Origin: Sphingorhabdus contaminans
Lineage (GTDB): Bacteria > Pseudomonadota > Alphaproteobacteria > Sphingomonadales > Sphingomonadaceae
Reading direction: 5' to 3'
NCBI RefSeq assembly: GCF_007280415.1
Contig: NZ_VKKU01000001.1
Span: 186,001 to 250,000 of the forward strand
Length of the DNA: 64,000 nt
The position numbers and the translations under genes are program-made. The notes below the pieces were generated by a model. That model ran no database searches. It was not told the DNA's origin and worked only from the letters and a program-made list of their open reading frames with translations. Below, piece after piece: positions 39,647 to 48,546 of the stretch; the first letter of the stretch is position 1, and each line of letters begins with the position of its first letter.

Positions 39647-40243
39647 ATGGATGACTGGATAATCCGGCTCGTCGATCAGGGCGGCTATTGGGGTGTTGCC
39701 CTTCTGATGTTTTTGGAAACGGTATTCCCGCCTGTGCCTTCGGAAGTGATCATGACCGTAGCGGGTGTATCGGCATCGCGCGGTAACATGACCTTTACAG
39801 GGGTCGTAGGCGCCGGCACCGCAGGTGCCATGTTGGGCAATTATCTATGGTTCTGGCTGGCGATCAAATTCGGTTCCGACCGGCTGCATCGTTTTGCCGA
39901 CCGCTATGGCCGCTGGCTGACGCTGAACTGGAAAGAGATTGAGCGGGGTCACGAACTGTTTCGGAAACATGGCTCGATCATCGTTCTCGTCGCGCGCATG
40001 CTGCCGACCCTACGTTCGCTGATTTCGATACCTGCCGGGATATTTGGAATGTCCCATCGCCGGTTTCTGGTGTTCTCCACCATCGGAACTGCGGGATGGA
40101 GCGCCGCGCTTGCCGGGGCAGGCTATGCTCTCGGTTCCCAATTTGAAGATGTCGAAAGGATATTGGGCCCGGTTTCAACGGCGGTGATCGTCCTGATCAT
40201 ATTGGGCTATTTCTGGCGGCTCATACGCTGGAAACCGGAATAG
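39647..40243 (+). CDS. DedA-family inner-membrane protein
   Basis: The 198-residue protein has four to five hydrophobic segments and the DedA signatures FLETVFPPVPSEVIM (membrane-embedded acidic and Pro residues) near residue 23 and FRKHGSIIVLVARMLPTLRSLISIPAGI in the middle, including conserved arginines. DedA proteins act as undecaprenyl-phosphate or lipid flippases/proton-linked transporters in several bacteria; this member's cargo is unknown. It starts 3 bp after gshB, so the two are probably co-transcribed. Confidence 0.93.
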   Translation: MDDWIIRLVDQGGYWGVALLMFLETVFPPVPSEVIMTVAGVSASRGNMTFTGVVGAGTAGAMLGNYLWFWLAIKFGSDRLHRFADRYGRWLTLNWKEIERGHELFRKHGSIIVLVARMLPTLRSLISIPAGIFGMSHRRFLVFSTIGTAGWSAALAGAGYALGSQFEDVERILGPVSTAVIVLIILGYFWRLIRWKPE

Positions 40244-40272
40244 TCCTCTGTTTGAAAAGGGCTGAGGCTGCC

Positions 40273-41178
40273 TTAGCCCGATGCGCGTGGATGGGCGTTG
40301 AAATATTCGTCGAGTAACATTGCGGTATCCACCGCCGTATAGACTTGCGTCGACGACAGGCTGGCATGACCCAGTAGTTCCTGCAGGCTCCGCAAATCCG
40401 CCCCGCCTGCCAGAAGGTGCGTCGCAAAGCTGTGGCGCAGTGCATGGGGCGTAGTCCGTTCCGATAGCCCCAGCCGGCCACGCGCACCCTGCACCGCGCG
40501 GCGGACAAGGGCAGGCGACAAAGCACCACCGCGTGAGCCGAGAAACAGTGGCGTATCGCGTGTCATGGGATAGGGGCAAAGTTCGACATAATCTTCAATA
40601 GCTGCTTTAACCGCTTCCAAAACCGGTATAATCCTGGTCTTGTTGCGCTTACCGGTGACCCGCAAAGTGGACCCTAAGGGCAATATGTCGCCCATCAATC
40701 CCGTGGCTTCGCTGACACGCAGTCCGCTTCCATAAAGCAGCAAGAGGATCGCCCAATCACGGGCGCCGATCCAGCTTTCCCGTGCGGAACCGGCGGCATC
40801 TTCGGCAAGTGCGACGACATCGTCCGGGTTGACCGGTCTGGGCAGGCTGCGTTGGACGCGCGGTCCCTTCAAGGCTGGTAATTGCGCATCGTCACCCAGT
40901 GCAAAGCGCAGAAAATGACGGACGGCAGAAAGTTCGCGCGCTGTTGATCGGTTGGTCAGGCCATCTCCACGCCGGTCCGCAAGAAACGCGCGCATATCCG
41001 CAGCGTTGATCTTTAGCAGCCCCGGCCTGTCGACAGTTGCGCCCCAATGCCGTTCAAGGAAATCGCTTAATCGTTCGGCCGTCGCGAGATAGGCACGCAC
41101 GCTGTGCGGCGACATACGGCGATTGTCCGTCAGGAAAGCTTGATATTCGGCGATCAGGGAAGCCATCAAAGGCGACAC
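40273..41178 (-). CDS. xerC: Site-specific tyrosine recombinase XerC
   Basis: The 301-residue recombinase has an N-terminal SAM-like DNA-binding domain (YLATAERLSDFLERHWG) and a C-terminal catalytic domain with the Arg in LYGSGLRVSEA, HALRHSFATHLLAGG (His-x-x-Arg), LGHASLSSTQVYTAVD with the second His and the nucleophilic Tyr. With XerD it resolves chromosome dimers at dif near division. I assign XerC here because the other recombinase of the window (63116) looks like XerD. It is convergent with the DedA gene and 3 bp after hemW on the same strand. Confidence 0.92.
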   Translation of the reverse strand: MSPLMASLIAEYQAFLTDNRRMSPHSVRAYLATAERLSDFLERHWGATVDRPGLLKINAADMRAFLADRRGDGLTNRSTARELSAVRHFLRFALGDDAQLPALKGPRVQRSLPRPVNPDDVVALAEDAAGSARESWIGARDWAILLLLYGSGLRVSEATGLMGDILPLGSTLRVTGKRNKTRIIPVLEAVKAAIEDYVELCPYPMTRDTPLFLGSRGGALSPALVRRAVQGARGRLGLSERTTPHALRHSFATHLLAGGADLRSLQELLGHASLSSTQVYTAVDTAMLLDEYFNAHPRASG

Positions 41179-41180
41179 TA

Positions 41181-42341
41181 TCAGGCGGACGGCTCAGCCT
41201 CAACCGCTACAATCTCGGGCAGGATCGCATCCAGGAGAGGCATGCCTTTTGCTGTCACCACAATTTGGCTGCCATCACGATGAAGCAGGCCCAGACTGGC
41301 AATGCGTTCAACCGCATCCGCGTCAAGCAGTGCGCCCGGCGCAATACCCGTTTTTCGGGACAGCCGATTAAGGCATATTCCCTCGGCAAGTCGCAGGCCC
41401 ATCAACAATGCTTCGGTAGCGCGGGAGGGTGGATCAAGCGGATCCTCCCCCGCAATAGCATGGCCATTCCGCGTAATTGCAGAGAGGAAATTCTCCGGTT
41501 TTTTATGGCGTTGCGTGGCATTGTTCAGGCGCCTTCCATGCGCCCCCGGGCCGATGCCGATATAATCGTCATACCGCCAATAGCTAAGATTATGACGGCT
41601 TTCCGAACCGGGCCGGGCGTGATTGCTAATCTCGTAAGCGGGTAAACCCGCCGAGTTGGTCAGTGACTGTGTCATGTCGTACAGCGTGGCCGCGTCGTCA
41701 TTATCGGCGGGAACGAACTGGCCGGTGCGGACCATGGTTTCAAATCGGGTCCCAGGTTCGATTGTCAATTGGTACAGCGACATATGGTCGGTGCCAAAGG
41801 AAAGGGCCCGGCGCAATTCGTCATCCCATTGCTCGGCCGTCTGGTCGGGGCGGGCATAGATCAGGTCGATATTGACGCGCGCAAAATGCCGCTGCGCAAT
41901 CGCCAGCGCATCAAGACTTTCCGCAACACTATGCGCGCGGCCCAGAAAGCTGAGTGCGGCATCGTCGAGTGATTGGAGCCCCAGCGACACCCGGTTCACC
42001 CCGGCCTGCGCAAGGTCCGCAAACCGGGCTGCTTCAACCGAGGAGGGATTGGCCTCCAACGTGATCTCGATATCGTCGGCAAAGCCCCAGTGCGTATGCG
42101 CAGCATTAATGAGCGCAGCAACCATAGCAGGCGGCATCAGCGATGGCGTGCCGCCGCCGAAGAATATGGAAGTGAGAGGACGTCCTTTGGTCAACCCGGC
42201 TTCATGCGCCATGTCCTGCAATAAGGCGGCTCGCCATGCATCTTGGTCGACGCTTTCGCGAACATGGCTGTTAAAGTCGCAATAGGGGCATTTGGAAATG
42301 CAAAAAGGCCAGTGGATATAGAGGGCGAGGGGTTCGCTCAA
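41181..42341 (-). CDS. hemW: HemW, radical SAM heme chaperone (coproporphyrinogen-III-oxidase-like)
   Basis: The 386-residue radical SAM protein has the 4Fe-4S motif [10 protein letters not shown] (CxxxCxxC) near residue 20, the SAM-binding [10 protein letters not shown] and LEANPSS, and the C-terminal HemN_C domain. It is the heme-chaperone branch, not the anaerobic oxidase HemN, judged by length and the NSHVR segment after the cluster; this is family knowledge. Its end overlaps rdgB by four bases, and xerC follows, so rdgB, hemW and xerC read as one leftward set. Confidence 0.93.
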   Translation of the reverse strand: MSEPLALYIHWPFCISKCPYCDFNSHVRESVDQDAWRAALLQDMAHEAGLTKGRPLTSIFFGGGTPSLMPPAMVAALINAAHTHWGFADDIEITLEANPSSVEAARFADLAQAGVNRVSLGLQSLDDAALSFLGRAHSVAESLDALAIAQRHFARVNIDLIYARPDQTAEQWDDELRRALSFGTDHMSLYQLTIEPGTRFETMVRTGQFVPADNDDAATLYDMTQSLTNSAGLPAYEISNHARPGSESRHNLSYWRYDDYIGIGPGAHGRRLNNATQRHKKPENFLSAITRNGHAIAGEDPLDPPSRATEALLMGLRLAEGICLNRLSRKTGIAPGALLDADAVERIASLGLLHRDGSQIVVTAKGMPLLDAILPEIVAVEAEPSA

Positions 42342-42964
42342 AAGACCGCCTCGACCAGTTTGCGGAAGGCATCGGCACGGTGGCTCATCGCATGCTTGGC
42401 TGCAGGATCCAGCTCGGCAAAAGTTTCGGTGTGGCCTGTCGGCACAAAAACCGGGTCATAGCCAAAGCCCATCGTTCCACGTGGCGGCCATGTCAGGCTG
42501 CCTTGCACGCGTCCTTCGAAAATCTCTTCATGGCCGTCTGGCCATGCCAGAGCGAGGGTGCAGGTGAAATAGGCGCTCCGGTCTGTTTCCGGACCCTGTT
42601 CGGCCAATTTCCCCTCAACCTTGCCCATCGCCATATACCAGTCGCGACCGGGGCCGCCTTCAAAGCTCTGCTTTTCGGCCCAGTCGGCTGTATATACCCC
42701 CGGCGCACCGGACAGGGCCGTGACGCACAAACCGCTGTCATCCGCCAGGGCAGGCAAGCCTGAACCCTGTGCGGAGGCATGTGCTTTCAAAAGCGCATTC
42801 TCCGCAAAGGTCGTTCCCGTTTCCTCCGGTTCGGGCAGGCCAAGCTCCCCTGCTGATACCGGATCGATGCCGAACGGGGCAAGCAATGCGCGGATCTCGC
42901 GCACCTTACCCGCATTGTGGCTGGCAATGACGAGCTTTCCGGGCAGCAGTTTGCGGTGGGTCAT
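42338..42964 (-). CDS. rdgB: Non-canonical purine NTP pyrophosphatase (RdgB/HAM1)
   Basis: This house-cleaning enzyme hydrolyses dITP, XTP and similar nucleotides. It has 208 residues. The start region [42 protein letters not shown] in the middle and [21 protein letters not shown] near the end are the family motifs. It lies 4 bp after rph and overlaps hemW, giving the common alphaproteobacterial order rph-rdgB-hemW. Confidence 0.96.
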   Translation of the reverse strand: MTHRKLLPGKLVIASHNAGKVREIRALLAPFGIDPVSAGELGLPEPEETGTTFAENALLKAHASAQGSGLPALADDSGLCVTALSGAPGVYTADWAEKQSFEGGPGRDWYMAMGKVEGKLAEQGPETDRSAYFTCTLALAWPDGHEEIFEGRVQGSLTWPPRGTMGFGYDPVFVPTGHTETFAELDPAAKHAMSHRADAFRKLVEAVF

Positions 42965-42968
42965 TGGA

Positions 42969-43682
42969 TTACTTTACCGCGTCCGCCTGCACCGCAAAAA
43001 TCCGGTCGGTGCCCATACGCGCAAGGCGTAGCAGGCGCAGCAGGCTCTCTTCGTCATAAGTCGCACCTTCGGCGGTTGCCTGCACTTCGGCAATCTGCCC
43101 GCCTTCGATCAACACGAAGTTCGCATCGGCATCGGCGCTCGAATCCTCGATATAGTCGAGGTCGAGAACAGGCGTGCCGTTGTAGATGCCGCAACTGATT
43201 GCCGCGACACGGCCGCTGATCGGATCTTCCTTGATCGCACCGGACGCAAGCAGTCCATCAACCGCCAGCCGCAGAGCGACCCATGCGCCTGAAATAGCCG
43301 CCGTGCGCGTGCCGCCATCGGCTTGCAATACGTCGCAGTCGAGCGTGATCTGATGCTCACCCAGCTTTTTCAAATCGACAACCGCACGCAGGGAACGGCC
43401 AATCAGGCGCTGAATTTCCTGTGTCCGGCCGGACTGCTTTCCCTTTGCCGCTTCACGCTGGCCACGCGTATGGGTTGCGCGGGGCAGCATGGAATATTCC
43501 GCCGTTACCCAGCCCTCACCCTTCCCGCGCAACCAGGGTGGCAGGCGGTCTTCCACACTCGCGGTCACCAGAACGCGCGTATCGCCAAATCCGATCAGGC
43601 AGCTGCCCTCGGCATGTTTGGTAAAATGGGTTTCAATTGAAATGGGGCGCATTTCGTCGGGCGCACGGCCGGATGGACGCAT
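42969..43682 (-). CDS. rph: Ribonuclease PH
   Basis: RNase PH trims tRNA 3' ends phosphorolytically. It has 237 residues. It starts [20 protein letters not shown], with [19 protein letters not shown], the QTDGG-like region [19 protein letters not shown] and the active-site Asp in [18 protein letters not shown]. The open frame to 43739 is longer, but the family start is the ATG at 43680-43682 with GGAGA upstream. It is divergent from hrcA (75 bp), an arrangement conserved in Alphaproteobacteria. Confidence 0.97.
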   Translation of the reverse strand: MRPSGRAPDEMRPISIETHFTKHAEGSCLIGFGDTRVLVTASVEDRLPPWLRGKGEGWVTAEYSMLPRATHTRGQREAAKGKQSGRTQEIQRLIGRSLRAVVDLKKLGEHQITLDCDVLQADGGTRTAAISGAWVALRLAVDGLLASGAIKEDPISGRVAAISCGIYNGTPVLDLDYIEDSSADADANFVLIEGGQIAEVQATAEGATYDEESLLRLLRLARMGTDRIFAVQADAVK

Positions 43683-43757
43683 GATATTCTCCTGATAACG
43701 GGTATAGCGACGCCATAACCTCCCCCGCTTGCTTTGCAAGCGTGCTGCGCTACATCT

Positions 43758-44807
43758 ATGTCTGTGAACCAGACAGCGATCAATGAACTGAACGACCGTA
43801 CGCGTACCATTTTCCGCATGGTGGTCGAAAGCTATTTGGATAGCGGTACACCTGTGGGATCGCGCACCATCTCGAAATTTGCAGGGCTGAACCTTTCGCC
43901 GGCGTCGATCCGGAATGTGATGCAGGATCTTGAAGAGGCCGGACTATTGGCCGCCCCCCATACCAGCGCCGGACGGATGCCGACCGAAAGTGGCCTGCGC
44001 CTTTTTGTAGACGGCATGATGCAAGCGGCGGAACCTTCTGCTGAAGAAAGAAGGGCAATCGAATCGCAGATCAAGTCCGATGGCCCTATCGAAGAAGCGC
44101 TCGCTGCGGCGACGTCGGTTCTTTCGGGTCTGTCCGCGTGTGCGGGTATCGTCTTGGTGCCCAAACGCGATGCCGTGTTGAAGGCCTTCAGCTTTGCACG
44201 ATTGTCTGCGACACAGGTGCTGGCAATCATGGTCGGCACCGACAATAGCGTCGAGAATCGCGTCGTTTTGGTCGATCCCTCACTCAGCGACAGCGCTTTG
44301 GTCGAGGCTTCAAACTATATATCTGCCCGCCTTTCGGGATTGACCCTGTCCGAAGCCCTGGCGCGGCTTGATAGCGAGATTCGGGCGGAAAAGGCGGAAC
44401 TGGACCAGGCGAGTGAAAAGCTGGTCCGCGATGGGCTGGTGGTCTGGTCGCTCGACGCCAATGACCGCCCGGTCCTGATTGTGCGCGGACAATCGAACCT
44501 GATTGACGAAGCCGCCGCGGCGGATCTCGACCGGGTACGGCAGCTGCTCGACGAACTGGAAAGCAAGGAAGAGATTGCCCGTCTCGTCGACAGCGCCCGC
44601 GAAGCGCAATCGACGCGGATTTTCATCGGATCGGAAAATAATCTATTTTCGCTGTCCGGATCATCAGTCATTGCGGCGCCCTATCGCGAAGCCGGCGGCA
44701 AGGTGGTCGGCGTGGTCGGGGTTATCGGACCCACCCGCCTAAACTATGCCCGCATTGTACCGATGGTCGATTTTACGGCGCAGACCTTAAGCCGCCTGAT
44801 GAAGTGA
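43758..44807 (+). CDS. hrcA: HrcA heat-inducible transcription repressor
   Basis: The HrcA repressor binds the CIRCE inverted repeat in front of chaperone operons, usually with GroESL help. It has 349 residues. The N-terminal winged helix contains [18 protein letters not shown] and [19 protein letters not shown]; the C-terminal domain includes [21 protein letters not shown]. The ATG at 43758 (MSVNQTAI) is used. I saw no CIRCE element (TTAGCACTC-N9-GAGTGCTAA) in front of hrcA, grpE, dnaK or hslV, so its targets, perhaps groESL, lie outside the window. Confidence 0.95.
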   Translation: MSVNQTAINELNDRTRTIFRMVVESYLDSGTPVGSRTISKFAGLNLSPASIRNVMQDLEEAGLLAAPHTSAGRMPTESGLRLFVDGMMQAAEPSAEERRAIESQIKSDGPIEEALAAATSVLSGLSACAGIVLVPKRDAVLKAFSFARLSATQVLAIMVGTDNSVENRVVLVDPSLSDSALVEASNYISARLSGLTLSEALARLDSEIRAEKAELDQASEKLVRDGLVVWSLDANDRPVLIVRGQSNLIDEAAAADLDRVRQLLDELESKEEIARLVDSAREAQSTRIFIGSENNLFSLSGSSVIAAPYREAGGKVVGVVGVIGPTRLNYARIVPMVDFTAQTLSRLMK

Positions 44808-44836
44808 ATTTCTCGCTGAAGTTAGCCACAGTACGG

Positions 44837-44867
44837 GTTGATGATTCCGGCTAACCACCTATATGCG
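44837..44867 (+). promoter_or_regulatory. Sigma-32 (RpoH)-like promoter of grpE
   Basis: GTTG (44837-44840), a 17-base spacer and CCTATATGCG (44858-44867) match the alphaproteobacterial heat-shock consensus CTTG-N17/18-CyTATnTnnG at all fixed -10 positions and three of four -35 positions. It lies in the 112 bp gap between hrcA and grpE. A 7-bp inverted repeat (GTTAGCC at 44821-44827, GGCTAAC at 44849-44855) spans the -35 region. Confidence 0.55.
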
Positions 44868-44919
44868 CATCGCAAGACGCGGCAGAACGCGCCGCAAAAC
44901 GAATGGGTTAATGCAGGTT

Positions 44920-45498
44920 ATGACGGATAAGAAAAACGAAGCAGCCGACAGCGCAGCCGAAAAGGAAATGGAAGGCGTGCCGGAACATTTGCGGGAAGGC
45001 GGAGAAGAACCTGCCGCAAATGCCGATGCAGAACGCATCGCGATGCTCGAAGAACAACTGGCCGCTGCCAAGCAGGATGTACTTTACGCCCAGGCCGATA
45101 CCCAGAATGTGCGCCGTCGGATGGAAAAAGAAGCCGCCGATGCACGTGCCTATGCCGCAACCAATTTTGCGCGCGATATCCTGTCGGTTTCGGACAATCT
45201 GGCGCGCGCCCTGGATGCCATTCCCGCTGAATTGCGCGAAGATGAAAAGATGAAGCCGCTGGTCACCGGACTGGAAGCAACCGGCCGCGAACTGGAAAGC
45301 GTATTTGCCAAGAACGGCATTACCCGCATTGCCGCCATGGGCATGCCGCTTGATCCCAATGTCCATCAGGCAATGGTCGAGATACCCAACGCGGAAAGCG
45401 AGCCGGGTACAATCGTGACCGAGATGCAGGCGGGTTATATGATCAAAGACCGGCTGTTGCGGCCTGCTTTGGTTGGGGTGGCGAAGAAGCCGGATTGA
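44920..45498 (+). CDS. grpE: GrpE nucleotide exchange factor
   Basis: GrpE is the co-chaperone that releases ADP from DnaK. It has 192 residues from the ATG at 44920; another in-frame ATG at 44911 would add three. It shows an acidic, disordered N-terminus, a long coiled-coil (about residues 35-95 with LYAQADTQNVRRRMEKE) and the C-terminal beta domain (GMPLDPNVHQAMVEIPNAES, MIKDRLLRPALVGVA). It lies downstream of hrcA, but dnaK-dnaJ is separated from it here by about 3 kb of unrelated genes. Confidence 0.95.
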   Translation: MTDKKNEAADSAAEKEMEGVPEHLREGGEEPAANADAERIAMLEEQLAAAKQDVLYAQADTQNVRRRMEKEAADARAYAATNFARDILSVSDNLARALDAIPAELREDEKMKPLVTGLEATGRELESVFAKNGITRIAAMGMPLDPNVHQAMVEIPNAESEPGTIVTEMQAGYMIKDRLLRPALVGVAKKPD

Positions 45499-45534
45499 GG
45501 TTGGTGGGGTTGAATTGACGGCCCAGAGTCGTCG

Positions 45535-45563
45535 CCTCAGGCCGGATTTGGTCCGGTCTGAGG
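45535..45563. terminator. Strong hairpin between convergent grpE and hypothetical gene
   Basis: CCTCAGGCCGGA (45535-45546), loop TTTGG, TCCGGTCTGAGG (45552-45563) gives a 12-bp stem with a single G-U pair in one orientation. It overlaps the last codons and stop of the minus-strand gene at 45537 and lies 37 bp after the grpE stop. No U-tract follows on either strand, so it may be a mRNA 3'-end protecting hairpin or a factor-dependent, bidirectional end rather than a classical terminator. Confidence 0.4.
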
Positions 45564-45995
45564 TCGCGATGATGTCGCTAGTTGCCCCGCAATCCAAGAT
45601 AATCGCTGATAGGCCTTTACTCTTTGCTCTTCTGTGATCGCCATCAGCTTTCTGAAATGCGGATGCGTTAGGCAGGCATTGTCAAAAAGGGCGCTGTTTT
45701 CATTACCTGCATCGAGGCCAACGAAATGCGAATGAGCTAGTTCTGCTCGCAATTCAATCAGCGGGATGAGTTCATTCAAAAGGTTGGTTAGAGGCGACTT
45801 CTTCTTATTTTTGTCGTCGTTCAGAATTTTTTCCGCCATCGTTTTGAAATGACTTTTGTCGTTGTTTGGTAAGTCAAGAATACGCCGCAACTCGCGTTCG
45901 CACTTCGATGCTTTATCAAAAAACTTGCTGCGCCAAATATGAATACGCTCGTCTTCGTCGACTGCGTTAGCGGCTGTAATCTTTGTCATCTCCAT
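45537..45995 (-). CDS. Hypothetical protein with possible HEPN-type motif
   Basis: The 152-residue, mostly helical cytoplasmic protein is charged and rich in Lys, Asn and Asp in the middle (ILNDDKNKKKS). A helix followed by LIELRAELAHSHF carries R-x4-H, the arrangement of the HEPN RNase motif, but one short motif is weak evidence. The gene is visibly AT-richer than its neighbours and sits alone between grpE and the MATE transporter, separating grpE from dnaK, as an inserted gene would. No nucleotidyltransferase (MNT) partner adjoins it. The last residues are encoded inside a long hairpin. Start: first of two close ATGs. Confidence 0.65.
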   Translation of the reverse strand: MEMTKITAANAVDEDERIHIWRSKFFDKASKCERELRRILDLPNNDKSHFKTMAEKILNDDKNKKKSPLTNLLNELIPLIELRAELAHSHFVGLDAGNENSALFDNACLTHPHFRKLMAITEEQRVKAYQRLSWIAGQLATSSRPQTGPNPA

Positions 45996-46110
45996 TTCAT
46001 TAACTTACGCACCAATATTGAAACATTAGTTAAACGGGTGGTGATCATACTTGGTTTGCCCAAAACAACGGCTAGCCGTAACGCGCCCATTCCGCTATCG
46101 CGCGCATCCC

Positions 46111-47508
46111 ATGACCAACCAAGCTACCTCTCCAAATCTCCCGTCCCCGTGGCGCGACGAGTTTCGGGCGACTTTGGCGTTGGCTTGGCCGTTGGTGCTG
46201 ACCAATGTGACCATGGTCCTAATCAACTCGACCGATGTTTTCCTGCTCGCGCGGCTCAGTCCGGATGCTTTGGCGGCGTCGGCCTTGGGGTCGGGGATTG
46301 TGATTGCGGTTTTGCTGTTTGGCATTGGCGTGATCACGGCGGCATCACCCCTGATGGCAGCGGAAATCGGGCGCAAGGCCCATTCGGTTCGTGATGTCCG
46401 GCGCACCGTGCGTCAGGCGTTCTGGGCTTCGGTTGCCGTCTGCATTCCGCTCTGGCTCATTCTCTGGTTTACAGGTCCCTTCCTGATCTGGGCGGGGCAG
46501 CCGGTGCGCCTTGCCGAAGACACGGGGCTTTTTGTGCGGGCGCTGCAATGGATGATCCTGCCGACGCTCGGGGTGGTTGTGCTGCGGTCTTTTATGGCTG
46601 CACTTGAACGGCCCAACTGGGCGATGGCGGCCGGCATAGCGGCGGTTTTTGTAAACGCCGCCATCAACTATGGACTGATTTTCGGCCATTTCGGCCTGCC
46701 GCGGCTGGAACTTGTCGGCGCCGGGATTGGCAGCTCGCTAACGGCACTGTTCCAGTTCCTGTTCCTTTCCGTGGTAGTGATACGCCATCCCAAATTCCGC
46801 CGCTACCATCTGTTCGGCCGCTGGTGGCGTGCCGACTGGGCACGCTTTTTCACCATCTGGCGGCTCGGTTTTCCAATCGGGCTGCATATGGGATTTGAGG
46901 CCATGGTATTTGCCGCTGCGGTATTCCTGATGGGCTATATCGGCACCAGTTCGGTCGCAGCGCATGCGGTTGCGATCCAGATTGCCTCCATGACGTTCAT
47001 GGTCCCCATGGGGCTGGGTCAGGCAGTCACGGTGCGGGTCGGGCTGGGCTTTGGCTGTATGGACAAGGATGCGATACGCCGCGCCGGATGGACAGCCTAT
47101 ATTTTGGGCGTTGGTTTCATGTCCGCCATGGCGCTGATCATCTGGCTGTTCCCCGCGACACTCGCCGGATTTTTCCTTGACCCTGAACTCAAGGGAAATG
47201 TGGAGGTGCTGAACCTAGCGGTGTCCTTCCTGCTCGTCGCGGCTGTTTTCCAGATTGTCGACGGCGCGCAAGTGGTCGGTACCGGTATGCTGCGCGGGTT
47301 GCAGGATACCACATGGCCCATGCTGTTTGCCGCCTTGGGTTACTGGGTCATCGGGATCGGCTTTGGATGCTGGCTTGCCTTTTACCGCGGTTGGGATGGC
47401 GCAGGCATCTGGACCGGGCTTGCGGTCGGCCTCGGCATTGTGGCCGGACTTGTGCTGACCCGCTGGCTGATGCGCGAACGGTTGGAACTGCTGCCCCTAA
47501 AAGGGTAA
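46111..47508 (+). CDS. MATE-family multidrug efflux protein
   Basis: The 465-residue inner-membrane protein has twelve hydrophobic helices in two MatE repeats, with the conserved start LALAWPLVLTNVTMVLINSTD. The second half opens at FFTIWRLGFPIGLHMGFEAMVF. The closest type is NorM-like sodium- or proton-coupled export of cationic drugs; the substrate is unknown. The frame is open to 46051, but the ATG at 46111 (MTNQATS) is the likely start even though no Shine-Dalgarno sequence is clear. Its end overlaps the convergent zinc-protease-like gene by 12 bp. Confidence 0.93.
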   Translation: MTNQATSPNLPSPWRDEFRATLALAWPLVLTNVTMVLINSTDVFLLARLSPDALAASALGSGIVIAVLLFGIGVITAASPLMAAEIGRKAHSVRDVRRTVRQAFWASVAVCIPLWLILWFTGPFLIWAGQPVRLAEDTGLFVRALQWMILPTLGVVVLRSFMAALERPNWAMAAGIAAVFVNAAINYGLIFGHFGLPRLELVGAGIGSSLTALFQFLFLSVVVIRHPKFRRYHLFGRWWRADWARFFTIWRLGFPIGLHMGFEAMVFAAAVFLMGYIGTSSVAAHAVAIQIASMTFMVPMGLGQAVTVRVGLGFGCMDKDAIRRAGWTAYILGVGFMSAMALIIWLFPATLAGFFLDPELKGNVEVLNLAVSFLLVAAVFQIVDGAQVVGTGMLRGLQDTTWPMLFAALGYWVIGIGFGCWLAFYRGWDGAGIWTGLAVGLGIVAGLVLTRWLMRERLELLPLKG

Positions 47509-47961
47509 AATTCCCTCATATTGGGAAAGCGGCGGCGCGCCTGCGACTTTGACCCCGTTACGCAGCAGGAATATGTGCCGGACGATCTCGGCCTGTTGCT
47601 CGATCCCGTAGCGGGCCAATGTCCAGCCGGGTTTCAGGCTATAATCATAGCGGCAGAAGGGATGGCGACGGAGCGGCAGGAAAATACCCTGTTGATGCTG
47701 CCAGACATGCACAAGTTCATGGATGAACAGGCCCTGCAATCCCAAGTCCCGGTCGCAAAAATCGTCGCAAAACATCTGGTTTTTCGGATGGAACCATAAA
47801 TGTCCGTCAGGTGCCATTGTGACGCGTGAGGGCTGGAACCACCACCATTTGCGGTTGTGGATGCGGATTTTGTCATAGTCGAGCGCATCGCCAAATACCG
47901 ATTTCGCCAATGCGCGTTCGCGCACCGTCAAAGGGCGGCCGGATTTGTGCGGACCGAACAT
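47497..47961 (-). CDS. Zinc-metallopeptidase-like protein (vgr-related type)
   Basis: The 154-residue protein has a clear zincin motif HELVHVWQ (HExxH) near residue 80, preceded by the aromatic RKWWWFQPSRVTMAPDGHLWFHP. No signal peptide is present. Sphingomonad genomes carry this protein under the label vgr-related, but there is no VgrG or type VI gene here, so that name says little. It could be an inactive scaffold or a small peptidase; its third zinc ligand is probably the Glu in IEQQAEIVRH. It is 4 bp downstream of the copper-chaperone gene on the same strand. Confidence 0.75.
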   Translation of the reverse strand: MFGPHKSGRPLTVRERALAKSVFGDALDYDKIRIHNRKWWWFQPSRVTMAPDGHLWFHPKNQMFCDDFCDRDLGLQGLFIHELVHVWQHQQGIFLPLRRHPFCRYDYSLKPGWTLARYGIEQQAEIVRHIFLLRNGVKVAGAPPLSQYEGILPF

Positions 47962-47965
47962 CCCC

Positions 47966-48436
47966 TTAGTTGAGGGCCTTTTTCTCGTCCGGGTCCGTGC
48001 CGTCCACTTCCTGAACGCGTGCCTTCACCAGGATCCGTTCGTTATTCGAAAAGAGAAATTCGGTCTCAATCTCGCCCAGACGGCGCGGGACGAGATTGAC
48101 GCCCCACATCATGACATGCTTGCCGCCCTTTTTGAATTCGACCTTTTTGCCTGACGGGATGAACACCCGGGTCATCGGTTTCATGGTGACGGCACCGGTT
48201 TTGGGGTCAACGCCCACATCATGCATCTCGGTGCGGATCGCGGAGGGTGAGCTGACGCGCAGCAGATAAACGTCTGTTGGCCCGCCATAGACGTTGAAAT
48301 GATAAGAGGACGGATTGCTGTCGACAGGCGACAGAGTCAGCACGGCCTCTTTCACTTTCAACTGCGGTGTCGGACCGCAAGATGTGAGGAAAAGCGCTGT
48401 GGCAGCGCTGAAAAGGGCTAAAACTGGCTTGTTCAT
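47966..48436 (-). CDS. PCu(A)C copper chaperone, lipoprotein form
   Basis: The 156-residue periplasmic copper chaperone of the PCu(A)C fold delivers copper to cytochrome oxidase. The signal ends ALFLTSCG, so it is probably a lipoprotein. The copper ligands H(M)xMHDVG and the Met-rich segment appear as RTEMHDVGVDPKTGAVTMKPM, followed by HVMMWGVN. The ATG at 48434-48436 (MNKPVL) has GAGG six bases upstream and is preferred to one four codons earlier. It is divergent from dnaK and followed closely by the zinc-protease-like gene. Confidence 0.85.
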   Translation of the reverse strand: MNKPVLALFSAATALFLTSCGPTPQLKVKEAVLTLSPVDSNPSSYHFNVYGGPTDVYLLRVSSPSAIRTEMHDVGVDPKTGAVTMKPMTRVFIPSGKKVEFKKGGKHVMMWGVNLVPRRLGEIETEFLFSNNERILVKARVQEVDGTDPDEKKALN

Positions 48437-48518
48437 GGGCGACCTCATCTGTGTCCTTCAAAAATTGTCCAAAACTGGGGCGTTACATCGCTTTTTGCTT
48501 ATCTAGGTGCCCCCAAGC

Positions 48519-48546
48519 CTTGTGCCAAGCAAATTGGCACCTATAT
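48519..48546 (+). promoter_or_regulatory. Sigma-32 (RpoH)-like promoter of dnaK, with a palindrome in the spacer
   Basis: CTTG (48519-48522), a 17-base spacer and CCTATAT (48540-48546) match the consensus CTTG-N17-CyTATnT at every fixed position of those elements. The spacer is itself a perfect inverted repeat, TGCCAA-GCAAA-TTGGCA (48523-48539). The predicted start near 48553 leaves a leader of about 95 bases before the dnaK ATG. It is the best heat-shock promoter match in the window. Confidence 0.7.

Noticed and set aside
40273-41178. XerC considered as a phage integrase marking a mobile island
   Set aside because: No attachment repeats, tRNA or phage genes nearby; it sits in a conserved housekeeping order and has the length of XerC.
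43726-43742. Hairpin CGCTTGC-TTT-GCAAGCG before hrcA, considered as CIRCE or heat-shock site
   Set aside because: It does not match CIRCE and no acceptable -10 follows the CTTG; probably a chance hairpin.
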